Assembly (NCBI RefSeq): GCF_947242115.1
Contig: NC_074717.1
Location: forward strand, 33,892,201 to 33,956,200
Reading direction: 5' to 3'
DNA from: Biomphalaria glabrata
Taxonomy: Eukaryota > Mollusca > Gastropoda > Planorbidae
Length of the DNA: 64,000 nucleotides
The notes under the pieces: model-generated
What the model was told of the DNA's origin: nothing
The model's input: only the letters and a program-made list of their open reading frames with translations
Database searches by the model: none
Translations under genes and position numbers: made by a program
In this document: in pieces, positions 36,380 to 50,200 of the stretch
How the letters are laid out: the number at the start of each line of letters is the position of its first letter
Numbering within the stretch: the first letter of the stretch is position 1

Positions 36380-36822
36380 TTATTATTTTTTGGCCTTGGA
36401 GAAGAAATCCTTGCCAGTTGTCTCTTGGAACAAGAGTAACAAGTGTAAATGTATTCCCGTCTTGCAAGTTGCGGTCGGTCTTAGTGCTCAATAAAATAGC
36501 AGGTAAAACACGTCCACAAGTTTACGATAGAAGAAATATAAGAAAGTTCTTCACATGCCGTCGTCTGAGTCAAAGTTTGTATAAATGGAGCACTGGCAGC
36601 AGTAAGAAAAAAAAATACGAGCAGCAACATAATAAATTAGCTGCATTTACTGGGTACCGGTATTTTGGTAATGAAACTGTAGATAACTCCGGCACTGAGG
36701 AGGCCCAAGCGAGAGAGTTGGTGTTAAATTTACCTCTTTTGTGTGAGACACAGTGGACTGAGAAATATAAATCTTTTCACGCTTTAAGTCACAACTTCAA
36801 GAAGATCTTAGGCGGATCTTAA
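36380..36822 (+). pseudogene. hAT-like transposase fragment
   Basis: An ORF with no start support ends in ELVLNLPLLCETQWTEKYKS followed by FHALSHNFKKI. The LCET(R/Q)W..KYKS..F pattern is a conserved stretch of ZMYM1-like hAT transposases. The upstream part (KIAGKTRPQVYDRRNIRKFF) is not recognised. No termini found; likely a remnant. Confidence 0.45.
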
Positions 36823-37086
36823 AATAACGGCTGCTAGTCAAACCAGACAATCAGCATATGTGTTATCAGTGCCTGCTCCTCGCGTGTTTCTGATTGGTCT
36901 TTTAATTGTCAATTATTCATCTGTTGTTGAACCAGTTTCCCTTAATATTCTCCGTTACAAGAAAGGTGAGGCTACGACTTGAAGCCAAATATGGAGCTTG
37001 CACCCCCCTGCAAAAAAAATCCTGCTGGCGCCCATGCTTGGCATGCATTAACCTTTTGAATCCAAGATCCCGATTTATCTGCCTTG

Positions 37087-37405
37087 TCAGCAGGATTTAA
37101 CTGTCTCCAGTATCTTACTTTGGAAAATTCTCCACGCCTTTCCTATTCGGCACGCTACATCATGGTAGGCATCTCCATCATTTGTTATGATGCTGCCAAG
37201 GTACGTGAACTTGTCCAGCTCTTCAAGCTTTGACTCGCCAAGTCTGACGGGGGCACCCTTTGCCTTATATCCCACTCGCATAATTTTAGTCTTATCCAAG
37301 TTTATGCGGAGGCCTAATTTGGGTGCCTCTCTATCTAGGCTCTCCGTCATTTCTTGAATGCATTTATTTGTAGCCCCAAGTAGTGCAACATCATCAGCAA
37401 AGGCC
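37087..37405 (-). mobile_element. LINE RT palm fragment, inverted segment
   Basis: The minus strand reads AFADDVALLG (catalytic box, near 37375-37405), then LGLRINLDKTKIMRVGYKAK, LEELDKFTYLGSIITNDGDA and RIGKAWRIFQSKI, a non-LTR reverse transcriptase. It abuts the plus-strand segment of what looks like the same family at 37406-37915. Confidence 0.75.
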
Positions 37406-37915
37406 TATTTGGACTAGCCAACCATTGGACTCGAGCAAAAATACACCTTCTTAACACAATCGTCATTCCAGCTGCTACATAGGCCAATGCATGTGAGACA
37501 TGGAAGTCATCTGTCAAAATTGAGAAAACACTAAATGTAGCTCAATAAAAATGGCTGAGACGGATTTTGGGAGTCAGTTACATACTTGTCTCAAATAAGG
37601 AAATCCTATGCCGAACTGGGAATCGAACACTTAGGTTGTGACAGAGCGTCGCATAAGGTTTGTGGGACATGTTCTACGACAAAATGAATTACGCACACCA
37701 TAAGTTGAGATAACATGGAAGCCAATACGAGGAAAGCGCAAACAGGGACGAACTCGTATTACTTGGCGACAGACATTCATGGAGGACCTCAGACAATGCC
37801 AATGACAGATCTTTATGGAGACAGCTTGCCGCCCAATGCGCCGAACGGCGCGGATCTTTATGGAGACAGCTTGCCGCCCAATGCGCCGAACGGCGCGGGA
37901 GGACCTAAGTCTAAG
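37406..37915 (+). mobile_element. LINE C-terminal fragment, sense segment
   Basis: Degenerate plus-strand frames give SKIHLLNTIVIPAAT, ANACETWKSSVKIEKTLNV, RRILGVSY and WKPIRGKRKQGRTRITWRQT then FMEDL, the C-terminus of the family whose palm lies inverted just to the left. It begins close to where the inverted piece ends in protein order. A 45-bp GC-rich tandem duplication (about 37807-37896) lies at its 3' end. Confidence 0.65.
37807..37896. repeat. Two-copy 45-bp tandem duplication
   Basis: Perfect duplication of a unit starting GATCTTTATGGAGACAGCTT and ending CGCCGAACGGCGCG. It is unusually GC-rich for this window and contains a palindromic CGCCGAACGGCG. Confidence 0.9.
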
Positions 37916-38218
37916 TAAGTATCTTACCATAGGAAGTCTAGGCTGTATATTAAAAATAAGTTAAATCAAGGTGCAAAAGAATTCAAATGGCATAATCAAG
38001 GAAATTTCTTAAGAGTTAGTGAAATTACTGTCCAAGTAGAGGGCATGCTTCGGGCCAAAGTTATACCACAAAAACTATATTTAGGCCTAAATCTCACTAC
38101 AAACACAAAACGAATTTATTGTATTATTTAGTAATGACACTAGAAGTCATGACTCGATATAGATGTCACGATGTCTTGAATGATGTTGGCCTAATGATGA
38201 GATTGTGTTGATCAGAAG

Positions 38219-38466
38219 TTGTGGGAAGCGTGGTCGAGAGGCTAAGTGCGCTTGAACTTGGCTTGTCTTGGCTCGAGGTTCTACACCCGACTCGGGCAGA
38301 GTTGCGTTTACTGAGTGCCTAAAGGCAGCACGGAAAACCAACTCCTAGATTAAGATACCCCCTTCCCCCCACTGGTCCACAAATGAGATTGGACCAAAGC
38401 GCTCTGAGCATGCTATAAGCATGAAAGTAGCGCTATATAAAAGCTATAATAATAATAATAATAATC
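38219..38466 (+). mobile_element. tRNA-derived SINE, family C, with (ATA)n tail
   Basis: The tRNA-Ser/Leu-like head GTGGTCGAGAGGCTAAGTGC is followed by a B-box-like GAGGTTCTACACCCGACTCG, a body with GGACCAAAGCGCTCTGAGCA and AGTAGCGCTATATAAAAGCT, and a (ATA)n tail. It ends about 220 bp before the GPATCH1 start codon, so it lies in or beside that promoter. Confidence 0.8.
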
Positions 38467-38684
38467 AGACAATGCGTTTCTAACATTCTTATTTCGAATA
38501 GTTGTCTCTTAAAAAAAATTTCAGAACACTCAAACAATATCGAGATGCCGGAGATACTACTTTAAAGTATGAACTCAAAAACGAAATATTTTCCAAAATA
38601 TTATTGTTATTGGAAGAACTAAAATTCTTTATTCTTTTCCTTAAAATTTTCTAATACAATTTTTATAGAAATTTCACAAACAAG

Positions 38685-41197
38685 ATGGCGACTTTCAGTG
38701 ACGATTCAGACGAAAATGATTTTATCGTGATTGGTACAGCTGTACCTGAGCTATCTGATGGTAAACATTCCTTAATAAAGGAGAATATAGACTCTAGTGT
38801 CTCTAGATATTGAATCCTTATGTTATATACCTTAATTCAAAAAAGAAAATAATTAGATTTTAGATCTGGATATAATCTACTAGTGGCGGCACTAGCCTAG
38901 TGCCACAGTAGTGCTATCTAAATCTTAGATCTAAACTAAAGTCAGACTAAAGACGAAAGTCGGTAAACTTTTACGGTAAAGAATGAAAGATTTAGAAAGT
39001 TAACATCTGTTAGTCTCTAGTCATAGTGGAGTTTGAGTTACTGTCAGACCGGTAGTCTAAAAAATAAAAATATAATAATAAAATAAAAAAAGTATAAAAA
39101 TAATATTAAAAAATAAAGATTTATAAAATAAATACTTTTAATTATAATATTAATAAATTATTAAATCTAATTATAAAAAAATATAGACTATAGATCTAGT
39201 ATAGTCCTAGATATCTGATTCTAACTAAAATAATATTTTATAATATAGATCTATATAAAAATTAGTTAATAATCATAATATTAATATTATAATTATATAG
39301 ATAATACATTACATTATACTGATTATAGACATAGACAGAATACAGCGATCTAATCTTTATTATTCTAGATCTATATAAAAGTTTATTATATAGATTTAAT
39401 AGATCTATTTGTAACGTGTAGTTCTAATTCAGTAATCCAGATGAGGCCGCCAGATCTAATCATCATCATATAAATATTCATAATCTGGAAGATCTTCCAC
39501 TTGAATGTCTTGATCTAGATCTATAATCTAATCTAGTTAGTAGTACTAACTATATTATATATAGACTCTAGACTGAGCTCTGACTAGATAGTATCTAGTC
39601 TAATTATGGATATAAATGGCTTATGACTTAGAAAGGTGTCTTTGTCACTAGATTCAGAAAATTAAAGATGATTGCAGTGTTTCACATGACCAATCATACA
39701 AAACAAAGTTGCAACCTGCATAATTTTCCCATATTTCATGCAGACTAAGTCTAAGCCATTGTCCACTGGCAGTCTATTTAAAAGTTTTTATTTCCCTCTT
39801 CTGTGCCTGTCTTCAATAATGGTTTTTCTTTGAGTTTCAAATGTTTTTCCAGCAGACTTTGTGAGAGCTCTCCAACTGTCTCTTTCAGAGGCCATCTGCT
39901 GCAAGCTACTTTTCCTCTAGATGCCACTTTGTCAAAAAAAAGATTGCCTTTGGCATGCCGTCGTCTCCCTTGCAGCATATGTGTCTGACCCTTTGCAGAT
40001 GTCGAATTCTAAGTAGTGCTTCTGTACTGTCCATACCGGATTCCAAGAGAACATAGTCTATCTAGTTATTTGTGATGTAGTCTTGCCAGTGTAAGCCCAT
40101 CATGAAGCGAAGGCACCTTTGATGGAAAAGTTCAAGGAGCCTTAAATGCCTTTGATAGAGCACCCAGGTTTCAGAGCCATACAAAATTGTGGTGAGGACC
40201 AATTCTTTATTATAAATATTGATTTTGGTTACTAGGCGAAGTGACCTATTCCACCATATTCTAAGTCTTAGGCAACCAAAAGCACAGTTGGCCTTTGTGA
40301 GACAGTTGTCTATTTCTCTGGACAGTGATGATCATTGGCCACTGTGCTGCCCATGAAGGTAAAGTGGTCAACAAGATTAAGGAGATGGCCATTCACATTG
40401 ATTTGTGGGTCTGGATTAGTTCCCATTGGGGACTTCTGAAGCATGACATCCATTTTAATGGAGAATGTTGAATATGCTGCCATCTGTGCTAAATCTAATT
40501 TAGCGTTGCTCTAAAGAATATTTCAAAGAGTGATGGAGCATGCTTGCAACCCTGCTTCACACATTGGTTTAACCCTTAACTTTGAATTTTATTCTACCTA
40601 TTTTTTTGTGAGTCATTTCAAATTTGTAAGATTAAATTGAAAAAAATTAGACTATAAATTTGTTTTTATTATTTGTACACATATGTACACTTTTTCTATT
40701 CTACAACAAAATCTTATTTTTGATTATAGATCAACCTTTGCAAAAGCCAACAACTGTTCAGGATCAAACTGCTACAGATAAACAGGGCAGGCGGAGATTC
40801 CATGGAGCATTTACTGGTGGCTTCTCTGCTGGTTATTTCAACACAGTTGGATCTAAGGAAGGTAAGGCAATGAGAAGGGAAGAGGGCAATAATTTTATTT
40901 TGCATTGAAAACAAAATGTATTTTTTAAAAATAAGTAAGGATGTATTAAAAGGACAAAATAATTTGGATGAGGAGTTGATGTCATCGGGTGAAACGTGAA
41001 GCTTGTGTAATGGTACTTCTCATTCAGTGTTATTAATACTATAAAAAGATTCATCATAAAAAAAGTCAATAACTGATTATCAAAGCTATGACTATAACAG
41101 ACCTGCCTACCAAAAAAAGTCGAAATGCGTAACGCTGATGGTCAAAATGCGTATTTTGGCACCAGAATGCATAACACTTACGCGATCCACTATTTTG

Positions 41198-41240
<43 letters not shown>

Positions 41241-44200
41241 GATCTCGATGTCATGATTAGATCTACAATCTAAATCTAGATCAATACGACAATACAATAG
41301 AGATGATATCTAGACTAGATCTGGATCTATGTCTATATAATTTATAATGAATATAATCTACTAATCTACTCTAGATCTGGGCTCAAGTGTTACCGATGCC
41401 GTGGATCTATTCCTGTATAACAAGTTATCTAGATTCTAGATCTAGAATCCAGATCTAGATCTAGACTTGATATCTACAATGTCACTCAATGTGTTTTGAA
41501 TCGATAGCACTTCGATATTTTTTTCTATACAAATGAATACGGGAATCAGGGATTCAACATAATTAATTTCTACTAATGAACTTACAAAAAAAAAAAAAGT
41601 CACGTTGGTCACCGTTTGTATCAGCTAACTGACGGTACCAACCTGGTACCAACCCGCCACTCCCTCACTCTTGCGTTCTTCATTTCTAGACTAAATCTAA
41701 TTGCTATTAAGAACCAATCAACGTATTGATCTGGACACAATGTGTTCCCCCACCTTTTCTGTTACCCCCCCCCCCCTCCAGCCCAACAGGACGGCTTAGC
41801 GTGACCTCCGTGACCACTCGTAAGCTAGTCAAGAGAGGGGGGAAAAAAGGATACGAAATGCGTAACGCGACGGGTTAAATGCGTATTTGCGTACTGACTG
41901 TCATTTTTGGGAGATTTTGCGTAACGAATGCGCATTTTGCGTAACGGTAGGCAGGTCTGCTATAACATATTAATATTGTTACTATTGCCAGCCATTGAAA
42001 AACTGGCTTTTGATGACTCCCATGTTTGTTGAGTTTGATTGTAAATATTTATATATTTCCAAATGAGTTTACATTCAATCAAATTTCTGTTAAGAATTTT
42101 GTTTATGTTTTTATTTGTAGGATTCACTCCTTCTACATTTATATCATCAAGACAAAAAAAGTCTGAGAATGCAGACAAGATTCTTAATACACCTGAAGAT
42201 TTTATGGACGAGGAGGTTAGTTTGTTTATTTTACATTTCTAAGATAAATTTTATTAAAACTCTTTAAATGTTTGTGAGAGAAAATTTAGAACATTCTAGG
42301 TTTTCTTCTTTTTTTTTTTCATGTTTTCATGGCAGTTTTCATAAATTAAGTGTACACAAAAAAAAAATTGTCCTACTTTTTCTTTATCATACATTATATC
42401 TGAGCTATATTGTTTAGCTTCATAGGCTGCCTTTGATTATAATGTCTTTTGGGTAAAACAAATTTGTTATATAATTTCACATTTTTCAATGATGTGATAT
42501 AGGATCTTGAAGAGCATGGGATAGCACCTCGAAAATTTGCCACTGCAGTTGGATACACCTCTGAAGAAAGAAAAAGGAAACTTCAGGATGATGTTAAGCA
42601 AATAGCCTCAGCTTCTGGTCTTGATATGACACCAGCCCTTGTTGATTTCATTGTACCTGAACAGTGAGTACACTTAATTTAATCCAATAGCTCCTATTTC
42701 TGGTTGAAAAAATCCTATCCATACCCTAAGCAAAGAATAAAAAATTCTTTAAAAAATAAACATTTTGAAAAAAAAGAATAAAAATCTTGGTATAATGCTA
42801 AAAAATAAATAAACAACTGTAACAAAAAATAGAACAATATGTCTAGGTAAATATATAGATATACTTTTAATATCTTTAGAATTAAAAAAAATCTTCAAAA
42901 ATACTCATTTTCCTGGATGTGGGCTTCTACACTGGGGCTATGACCCTGTTCTTTTGAAAAATTCTTTTAAAAATGAAACACATCAGGTTTTTACCCAAAA
43001 AATTTATAATAACCATGCTCTAGTTTTCGTTTTAAATGAGACATGAGCTCTTCTTATAGGAAAGTTTTTAAAAAATGTTGCTAGCTTCCCAACGCATTAT
43101 CCTGCTGTAGGACTTAAACTTAAAAGCCACATAGTAGGAGCTATTGGGTGAAGAATAAAACTTTATCAATTTAATATAATTTAATTTGTACTTATTTCCC
43201 CCCTTAACAATCATAAATTATGATTTACTTGTGAGACATGTACAATTTTGTAAAATGTAATGCATATCATGTATTATTTTTCAGGATACCAATAGGAATT
43301 CAACTTCTATGCAAAATGGGATGGCGAGAAGGACAGGGTTTGGGTCCTCGTAAGAGAAAGAAGAGGAAGAAACAAAGCTCAAAACCAACAAGTAATTATC
43401 AAAACAAGTCTCTAACTAACATTATACTTGTAGAATTATTATTAAACTTAACCTACAATTGTTTAGGTAACCATATTAATGGCACAAAAATATTGTCCAT
43501 TTGTGTATCCTCTTTATTTAGATCCTAGTATAAAAATGTATGGCTGTGCTCTACCCCCACCCTCAGATGATGATCAATCTGTAAGCTTCATTTCATTCTA
43601 AATATTACCTTACAATGTAAAAAAAAATTAATGTTCTATTTGTTAAAGGATAAAGCAAAAAACTATTGCTGAAGTTTAGAAAATTCTTTCATAACTATTT
43701 TTCAAATAGCAGCACTCATGTTTTTATATACATATTTTTTATTCTTGCAGGACTCTGATGAGTTTGTCCCTCAGAATTTAGAAAACATTAAATTTGCCCC
43801 TAAAGATGTTTGTCCAATATCTCTAGAAGTTAAAAATGATGTGCATGGGCTAGGCTATCATGGTATTGATTCTAGTTTGGCACTACCCCGATCTCACATT
43901 CATCTTTTCCCACCACCATTACGTTCTTCTGGAAGCAGAAAGGGCATTCAAGGGTTGGTAAGTTCTTTTGATTGCTAGTTTCTAATAGTTCTCATGGTTT
44001 ATGATGTGATGATTGTAATGAAGATGTTAATATTCAGTCATGTCTGCTGTAGGCGTTTGGAGTTGGTGTGTTTGAGGGTGAGGATGAAAACATCTATGCC
44101 ACTGACAGCCTTTCAAACTACCACACCACCATGAGGTTAGATGATGAAGAAGACAATACATTTGGCTGGACAGCACCACGACAGCATGGTAGGCAATAGT

Positions 44201-47200
44201 ATAACAACATCTCTTGTAGTTAATTGTTATTGGGATAAATTATTTGACTCTTTCTTCATCATATTTTATTTGATTTAAATAGTTTGAAATGAATACAAAA
44301 CTAATGTTAGTCATACAATCATATAATGGTATTGGTCTAATTATTTGCAATAGCACAGTGAGAAAGAAAAACAGTTTGTTAATATAAGATAATTGAAGTT
44401 TGCAATAAAGGGAATAGCTTTACAAATAATAATAAGTCTTGTCCTTGGATGTTCTTTTGGTCTCAAATGTGTATCTCACTGCCTTTGTAAGTGACCTCCA
44501 GTTGTCTCATTCTGAAGCTGCATGCAACTAGGTGCTCTCCTATATGTCAGCCAAGGCAAGTTGTTGCCTAAGCTGGTCTTTAAAGCTTTTCTGTGGGGGA
44601 CCCCTGTTATGTCAACCACCTTTAAGCTCACCAAAAAAAAGACTGCTTTTGGAAAATGTTCATCTCCCATATGGGATACGTGACCTGCCCAGCGTAACTG
44701 TTGGGCCATAAGAAGTCCCTCTATACTGTCCATACCTGCTTTTGCAAGGACATCGCTATTTGTAGTGCGGTCTTGCCACCATATGTCCATGATGGAGCGC
44801 AAGCATCTTTGGTGAAAGCGTTCAAGTAGTCTTAGTTGCTTTCTGTATAATACCCATGTTTCAGATCCATATAGAAGGTTTACAAATATAATGTACTTTA
44901 ATGTTAAAAATGCAACAATTATTTCTTAGAAGCTACTTTTTTCTCTTACCAGGCCAACAAACTTTGCCTGTTACTTATGTTGGAAAACTGTTGGAAGGAT
45001 TTTGTCTATCATCTAAACCTTTGCAGCCAAGAAAAGTAAGTTTAATTGAAACATATACTAAATCAAAAACTTTGTAACATAATGACATTTTTAAACTGAA
45101 ATGTTCACCATTCATTACTATATGTATATCAGGCTAACTTTTTTTTTCTCCAGAAATATCCGCCACCTACACTGCCACAGAATTTCAAACCCCAGCATTG
45201 GTTCCGCAAGAAACGAGTGCTCAGCCATTTACCAGACAACCTAAAGAATGATGATGACCTGCAAGCACCTAAAAAGCTAACAGCTGTAGATAGGGGGCTT
45301 TTGTTGGGGGAAACCCCTATTATGAGTGAGCCTGAGCTCATACTTTATACATATAGTTCATACAATGTTATATTACCAATCTTATTTTAAACTAACTAAA
45401 AAAAAATGTAATTAACTTTTCCAGAGTCGGTATTTGATTTGGTACAGAAAGAAGATATGAATAGAATAGAAGCCACCAAAGCAGCTATTGCTATGTCACA
45501 GACTCTGAAAGATAAAGCCAAGAATGAATTGTCTTCAAGATTTCAGACAGTTGAAACCCATGACAATGTAAACAATTTTTGTAATTCTTGAGAATTCCTA
45601 ATTCTAGAGAAAATGAAGTGTGAAGTAGTTTTGGACTCTCAAAACTCAGTTTGAAATATTGTCCTATGTTTTTGTTTTTTTATTTCTTTATATAGTTTCA
45701 AGTCAAAATGTGCATTGTAGTACTTTCTTTTTTTTAGTTGGTATTATTAAACAATACTTCAAAATATAACCATCTGGTCAAAAACAGAAGCAAGTGTACT
45801 TTTAAAAGAGCACACATAAATTCTAAATCTAACTTGATTTTATTTTTAGCCTCCTGCTAAAGTGACCTCACAAGTGGAAGCTCATGTTGAAACCTTACCC
45901 AGCACTTTCCTCTCTAAATTTAAGCCTGCCGAATCTGTTGCAACTGAATCTGAAGTGAAAGGACCTGCTTCAAATGTACCTCTTTTCCAAGGTGGCCTGA
46001 ATTTCCAGCCTTTCAGAAAAGATCCGGCCAAGCAGGAAAGATACGACAAGTACTTGGCACTTGTAAAGCAAGGAGTGAAAGGTAGATAGTCTCAATGCAT
46101 AGACCAAATATATTTAGAGTAAGCACTATGACCTCCATGTCATTACATTAGAAAACAATTTATTTCCTACGATATTGAAGTATTTTGATATCTACCTCAT
46201 AAAGGTTTACTGTTACATTTTTCTTTCTTGGTTTTTGTTTTCTTTTCTTAAAAGATTGATTCTGCTTCAAAATGTGTTGACTGTCCAATTCTTAACTAAT
46301 TAATAATAATGTCCTTTGTTTTAAAATATTGAACTCAAAGGGCAAGATATTTTTTATTTACAGTTCTTTCAATTACATTTTAATATTGATTTAGCTTTCA
46401 GTTCAGTCCACCACCACCCTCCCTTTTTTTTTCTTAAAGTTGATTATTTTTAAGTATATTATTTTTCATGTATTGTTGCTCTTTTTTATGTATTCATTAT
46501 ATTTTATATTAATTTTTAGTTAAATAAAAAAAATGTGTACTATTCACCAAACCTTACAAAATAATTTTTTCTTTTAGATCCTTATGCTACAATTGCAAGC
46601 AGCCATATGACAGGATGGGAAAAGTCAAGAGAGAAGGAAGAGTTTGCAAAAGCAGCAAAAATATTTAGACCAATGTCTGCCATGATGTCAGCAAGATTTG
46701 TACGTGGAGCAATGATTGATGATGAACAAATGCAAGGCCCATCAAACTCTTCTGTAAGAGACACTCGTTTCTAAACAAACATTGACAGTCGTTATGTTGC
46801 ATTTGTCAATACTATAGTGTTTTAAGTAATTTCTGTATATTTTTTATTCCCCACAGCGGAATGAAGTAAATGATCAAACCAAAGCTGCTGAGATGGGAAT
46901 GTTTGGCCAACTAACTCATGAAGTCTTTGAATGGCATCCCCACAGTTTACTTTGCAAACGTTTTAATGTGCCTAACCCATATCCAGGGTAAGGACACTTG
47001 CAATATTTAATTTATTCTGTTTTTACTGCTTTTTAAAAATGTATTCAAGTTTTAATCATCTTTATTACTTTTTTAGGTCAGATGTAATAGGAGTGCCCTC
47101 TATAAAAAGGGATAAATTTTCAGTATTTAACTTTTTGAATTTCAATGATTATCAACCTCCAGATGCCATTGAAGAAAAGGTTCCAGGTAATTATTATATC

Positions 47201-50200
47201 TATAAAATGTCAATTAGCTTTAAATTCTGCTTCCCAAGTCTTCATTTTGTACTTCCCAGCAAAATGTACTAAACATATTTATCTTGTTAAGATCCTTCCA
47301 AGTATTTTTCAAATATACAATAAATTCTACTAGTCATATTGTGACTTTGTGTCATTATTTTTTTTTTAAAAAGTAAGGATGTTAAATGACCTTTGCATAT
47401 ATTTCTGGTGTATGCTGGTAATTTTTTGAATCTAGGACATCCCTGAGTCCTGCTATCCTATCTGGTCGTGCGGTTTGGTTGCTGGGCTGTTGTTAGAACT
47501 TATCAATGGTCCTGGGTTCAAACCCTGCCTGCTCCCATTCCCCTTCGCCCTGCGGGAAGTTTGGACTAGGAAGTAAATTATCTTCAGCTCTGAAGGAACA
47601 CCCGAAACATGTAAAACATTTTACAAACAATCAAACATTTTATTCATACCTGACATGTTGAGAAAAATAAAGTTGGTTAGTCATGCTGGGTAAACTTACA
47701 TTATTAGTCTTAAGAGAAGCTTCACTTAAAGCAGGCAATGTAGACAAAGCTGTACATGAAAAACAGAATGTCCTCTCTTCATTATCCTTCAAACTTCTTT
47801 TTCTTTGTCTGCTCCATTTCTTCAATTTCTCATAACTTCATCTCAGGATCATTTAGTATAAATATTCTTTTTTTATATTTTTACTCAATTTTTTATTTTT
47901 TCTTTAGAACCTGAATCAGTAGAGAAAACTCTGAAACCAAACAGAAAGACGACCATGGCTTCTGTATTCAAAGTACTAGATGATCCAAATTTTAATGCAC
48001 CAGTAATTTCCATTTTTACTTTGATTTAAACACTGAAATATATTTTTTTACATTTACTTTTTGTTTTAATAACAGACTTTGAGGTAGACCAATGTTTTAA
48101 AGTGATTTTTTACATTTCAGACTCCAACACCAGTGACGGGAGATTCCAAAGGGCTGACTGACATAAATATGTCTGAACCAGAGAACTCTATAGAGGATGA
48201 AGAATCCAAGCCTCCAGATATGGATTTGTTCAGAGCAATATTTAAGAATTCAGATTCTGAAGATTCTAGCGATGATGATAAAGATGAAAGTAAAAAAGAT
48301 TCTTCTGGTGAGGATGAAAGAAGAGAGAGCAAGACGCTGACTGAACAAAATGACAGTGATTTAGAAATAGACACTAAAGACATTCAAGGTAAGACAATAA
48401 ATTGCTTATAAAATACAAATAGCTTATAAAATAAATTGCCTTCATACATTAAAAAAAAAAAAGGGTTTTGTTATGATTCATGTTATTAGCTTTATGCTCA
48501 TCACTAATTTGAAATGAGACAATTAGTATAGTTACAATTATGGCACCATACTAAAACAAGTCTACTATTGTATAACAATATTAAAAGAAATATATTCTTA
48601 AGTAATCTCAAAAACTAATGAGTGTACAATTACTCTGGGATGAGTGATCTGAATGTTTTTATTAGCATAAAATCAAGAAAATATAAATAGGTCCTTGTCC
48701 TTTTTTTTTAAAAACAATATTTCATAGTCAAACTTTCCACACAGCCCAAGCAGTACAGTCTGTTGAGAAGTTAAAAGAAACGTATACTAACTCTGCTCCT
48801 GAATCTGGATCAAAATCACTTTCATGGAAGAGAAAGAAATCAAGGTTTAGTGATCTGACTGAAACAAATGAAAATGACAAGATTGATCAAATCATAGCTG
48901 GTAAATAAAAAAAAAATGAAATATTTTAAAATCAATGACATTTTATGTTCCATCCATCACAATTGATGTTCATCTTAAAATTACTGATTGAAAAATCAGA
49001 AATATAAAAAAAAAATGAGATACATCTAATTGTATTTTTTTTTTTATTAAAGTAAAAAAAGTAATATTTTTAAATTACTTTCATAGATTGTAAATTATGG
49101 CTTTCAGTAACAATTTTGTTATTAATAATAAGTAGTATAATATATTTTCTATCAATTGTAAAAAATGTGAAGCTTAATTTATAATAAATGCTACATATCA
49201 TCCATCGTATCTTGTAAATTACATACATTACTTCAAAAGAGAAGATATTTACAGTTGTGTGCATGAAGTTATTACTTATAAAGTTACTTATAAATAATTA
49301 AAATTATGCTAATGAGGTTATTTTAATTACAAACTTTACTGATGCCAGTTACATGTTAAAAACTTCTATAGTCATCTCTTTGATTACTACAAACATTCCA
49401 TGTTATAGTCAGTAGGCAAATGTGTTCAATATGTTTTTGGCGGAACTGTACATGTGAATTTATGCCATTGGGCATGTTTATCATGGCTGAATGTGTGTAC
49501 TTGATAGGGTAAAAATAACGAAAATGTTTTAAAACCTATAGATGTTGCAGAGAAAGAAGATGCACTGTCAAGACTCACTGCCCCCAGGGAGATTCTTCAT
49601 CAAGAGTCAGATGATGAATATGGTCCAAAATTGCCATCTTTCTTAGATCCTCCTTCTAGCAGACTTTACACAGGTTTGAGATTTTTTATTTTGAATAGAT
49701 CACTGTAGCAGATCAAAGATTAATATTACATTGTTGCTGGACTAACTTTAAAAAAGAGATTATTATTAGATTTTAATTTTTTTCTTTAGCAAAATCAGTA
49801 GATGTGTCATTGTTAATTAAGAAATAATAATAAAATGCAACAGACCTCTATGCATACTGATATGTGTATGTTCTTGAAATTGTCTTCTATCAGTTTTCTT
49901 TTATTGAAAAAAATGTTTCACTAACTTTGGTGTTATATACATTATTCAGATGGTGTTGAGTCTATGATAGAAGTAAAACATTCGGAAGAGAAACAAGGTG
50001 ATAAAAAGAAAGATAGACATAAACACAGAAAAGAGAAAAAGGTAGACAGCAATGAAGTTTCTTTGATTTAAGTTTAGTTTCAATTTAGTTTTTTAATTTT
50101 ATTATTTTTAAAGACAATAAATGTAAATAGTCTTAGGAGTCTAAAAAAAAAATCAACTTTTTAAAAAGAGGTGAAGATGCAAAACTATTTCGTAGCACAA

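Noticed and set aside
36346-36822. Novel host gene with signal-like N-terminus
   Set aside because: The hydrophobic start is translated T-rich sequence; the C-terminal half resembles hAT transposase and no splice sites support a gene.
39803-39988. Small plus-strand ORF in GPATCH1 intron 1
   Set aside because: It is antisense to LINE tail codons on the minus strand.
48117-48383. Ser-rich minus-strand ORF
   Set aside because: It is a shadow of the acidic GPATCH1 exon 17.
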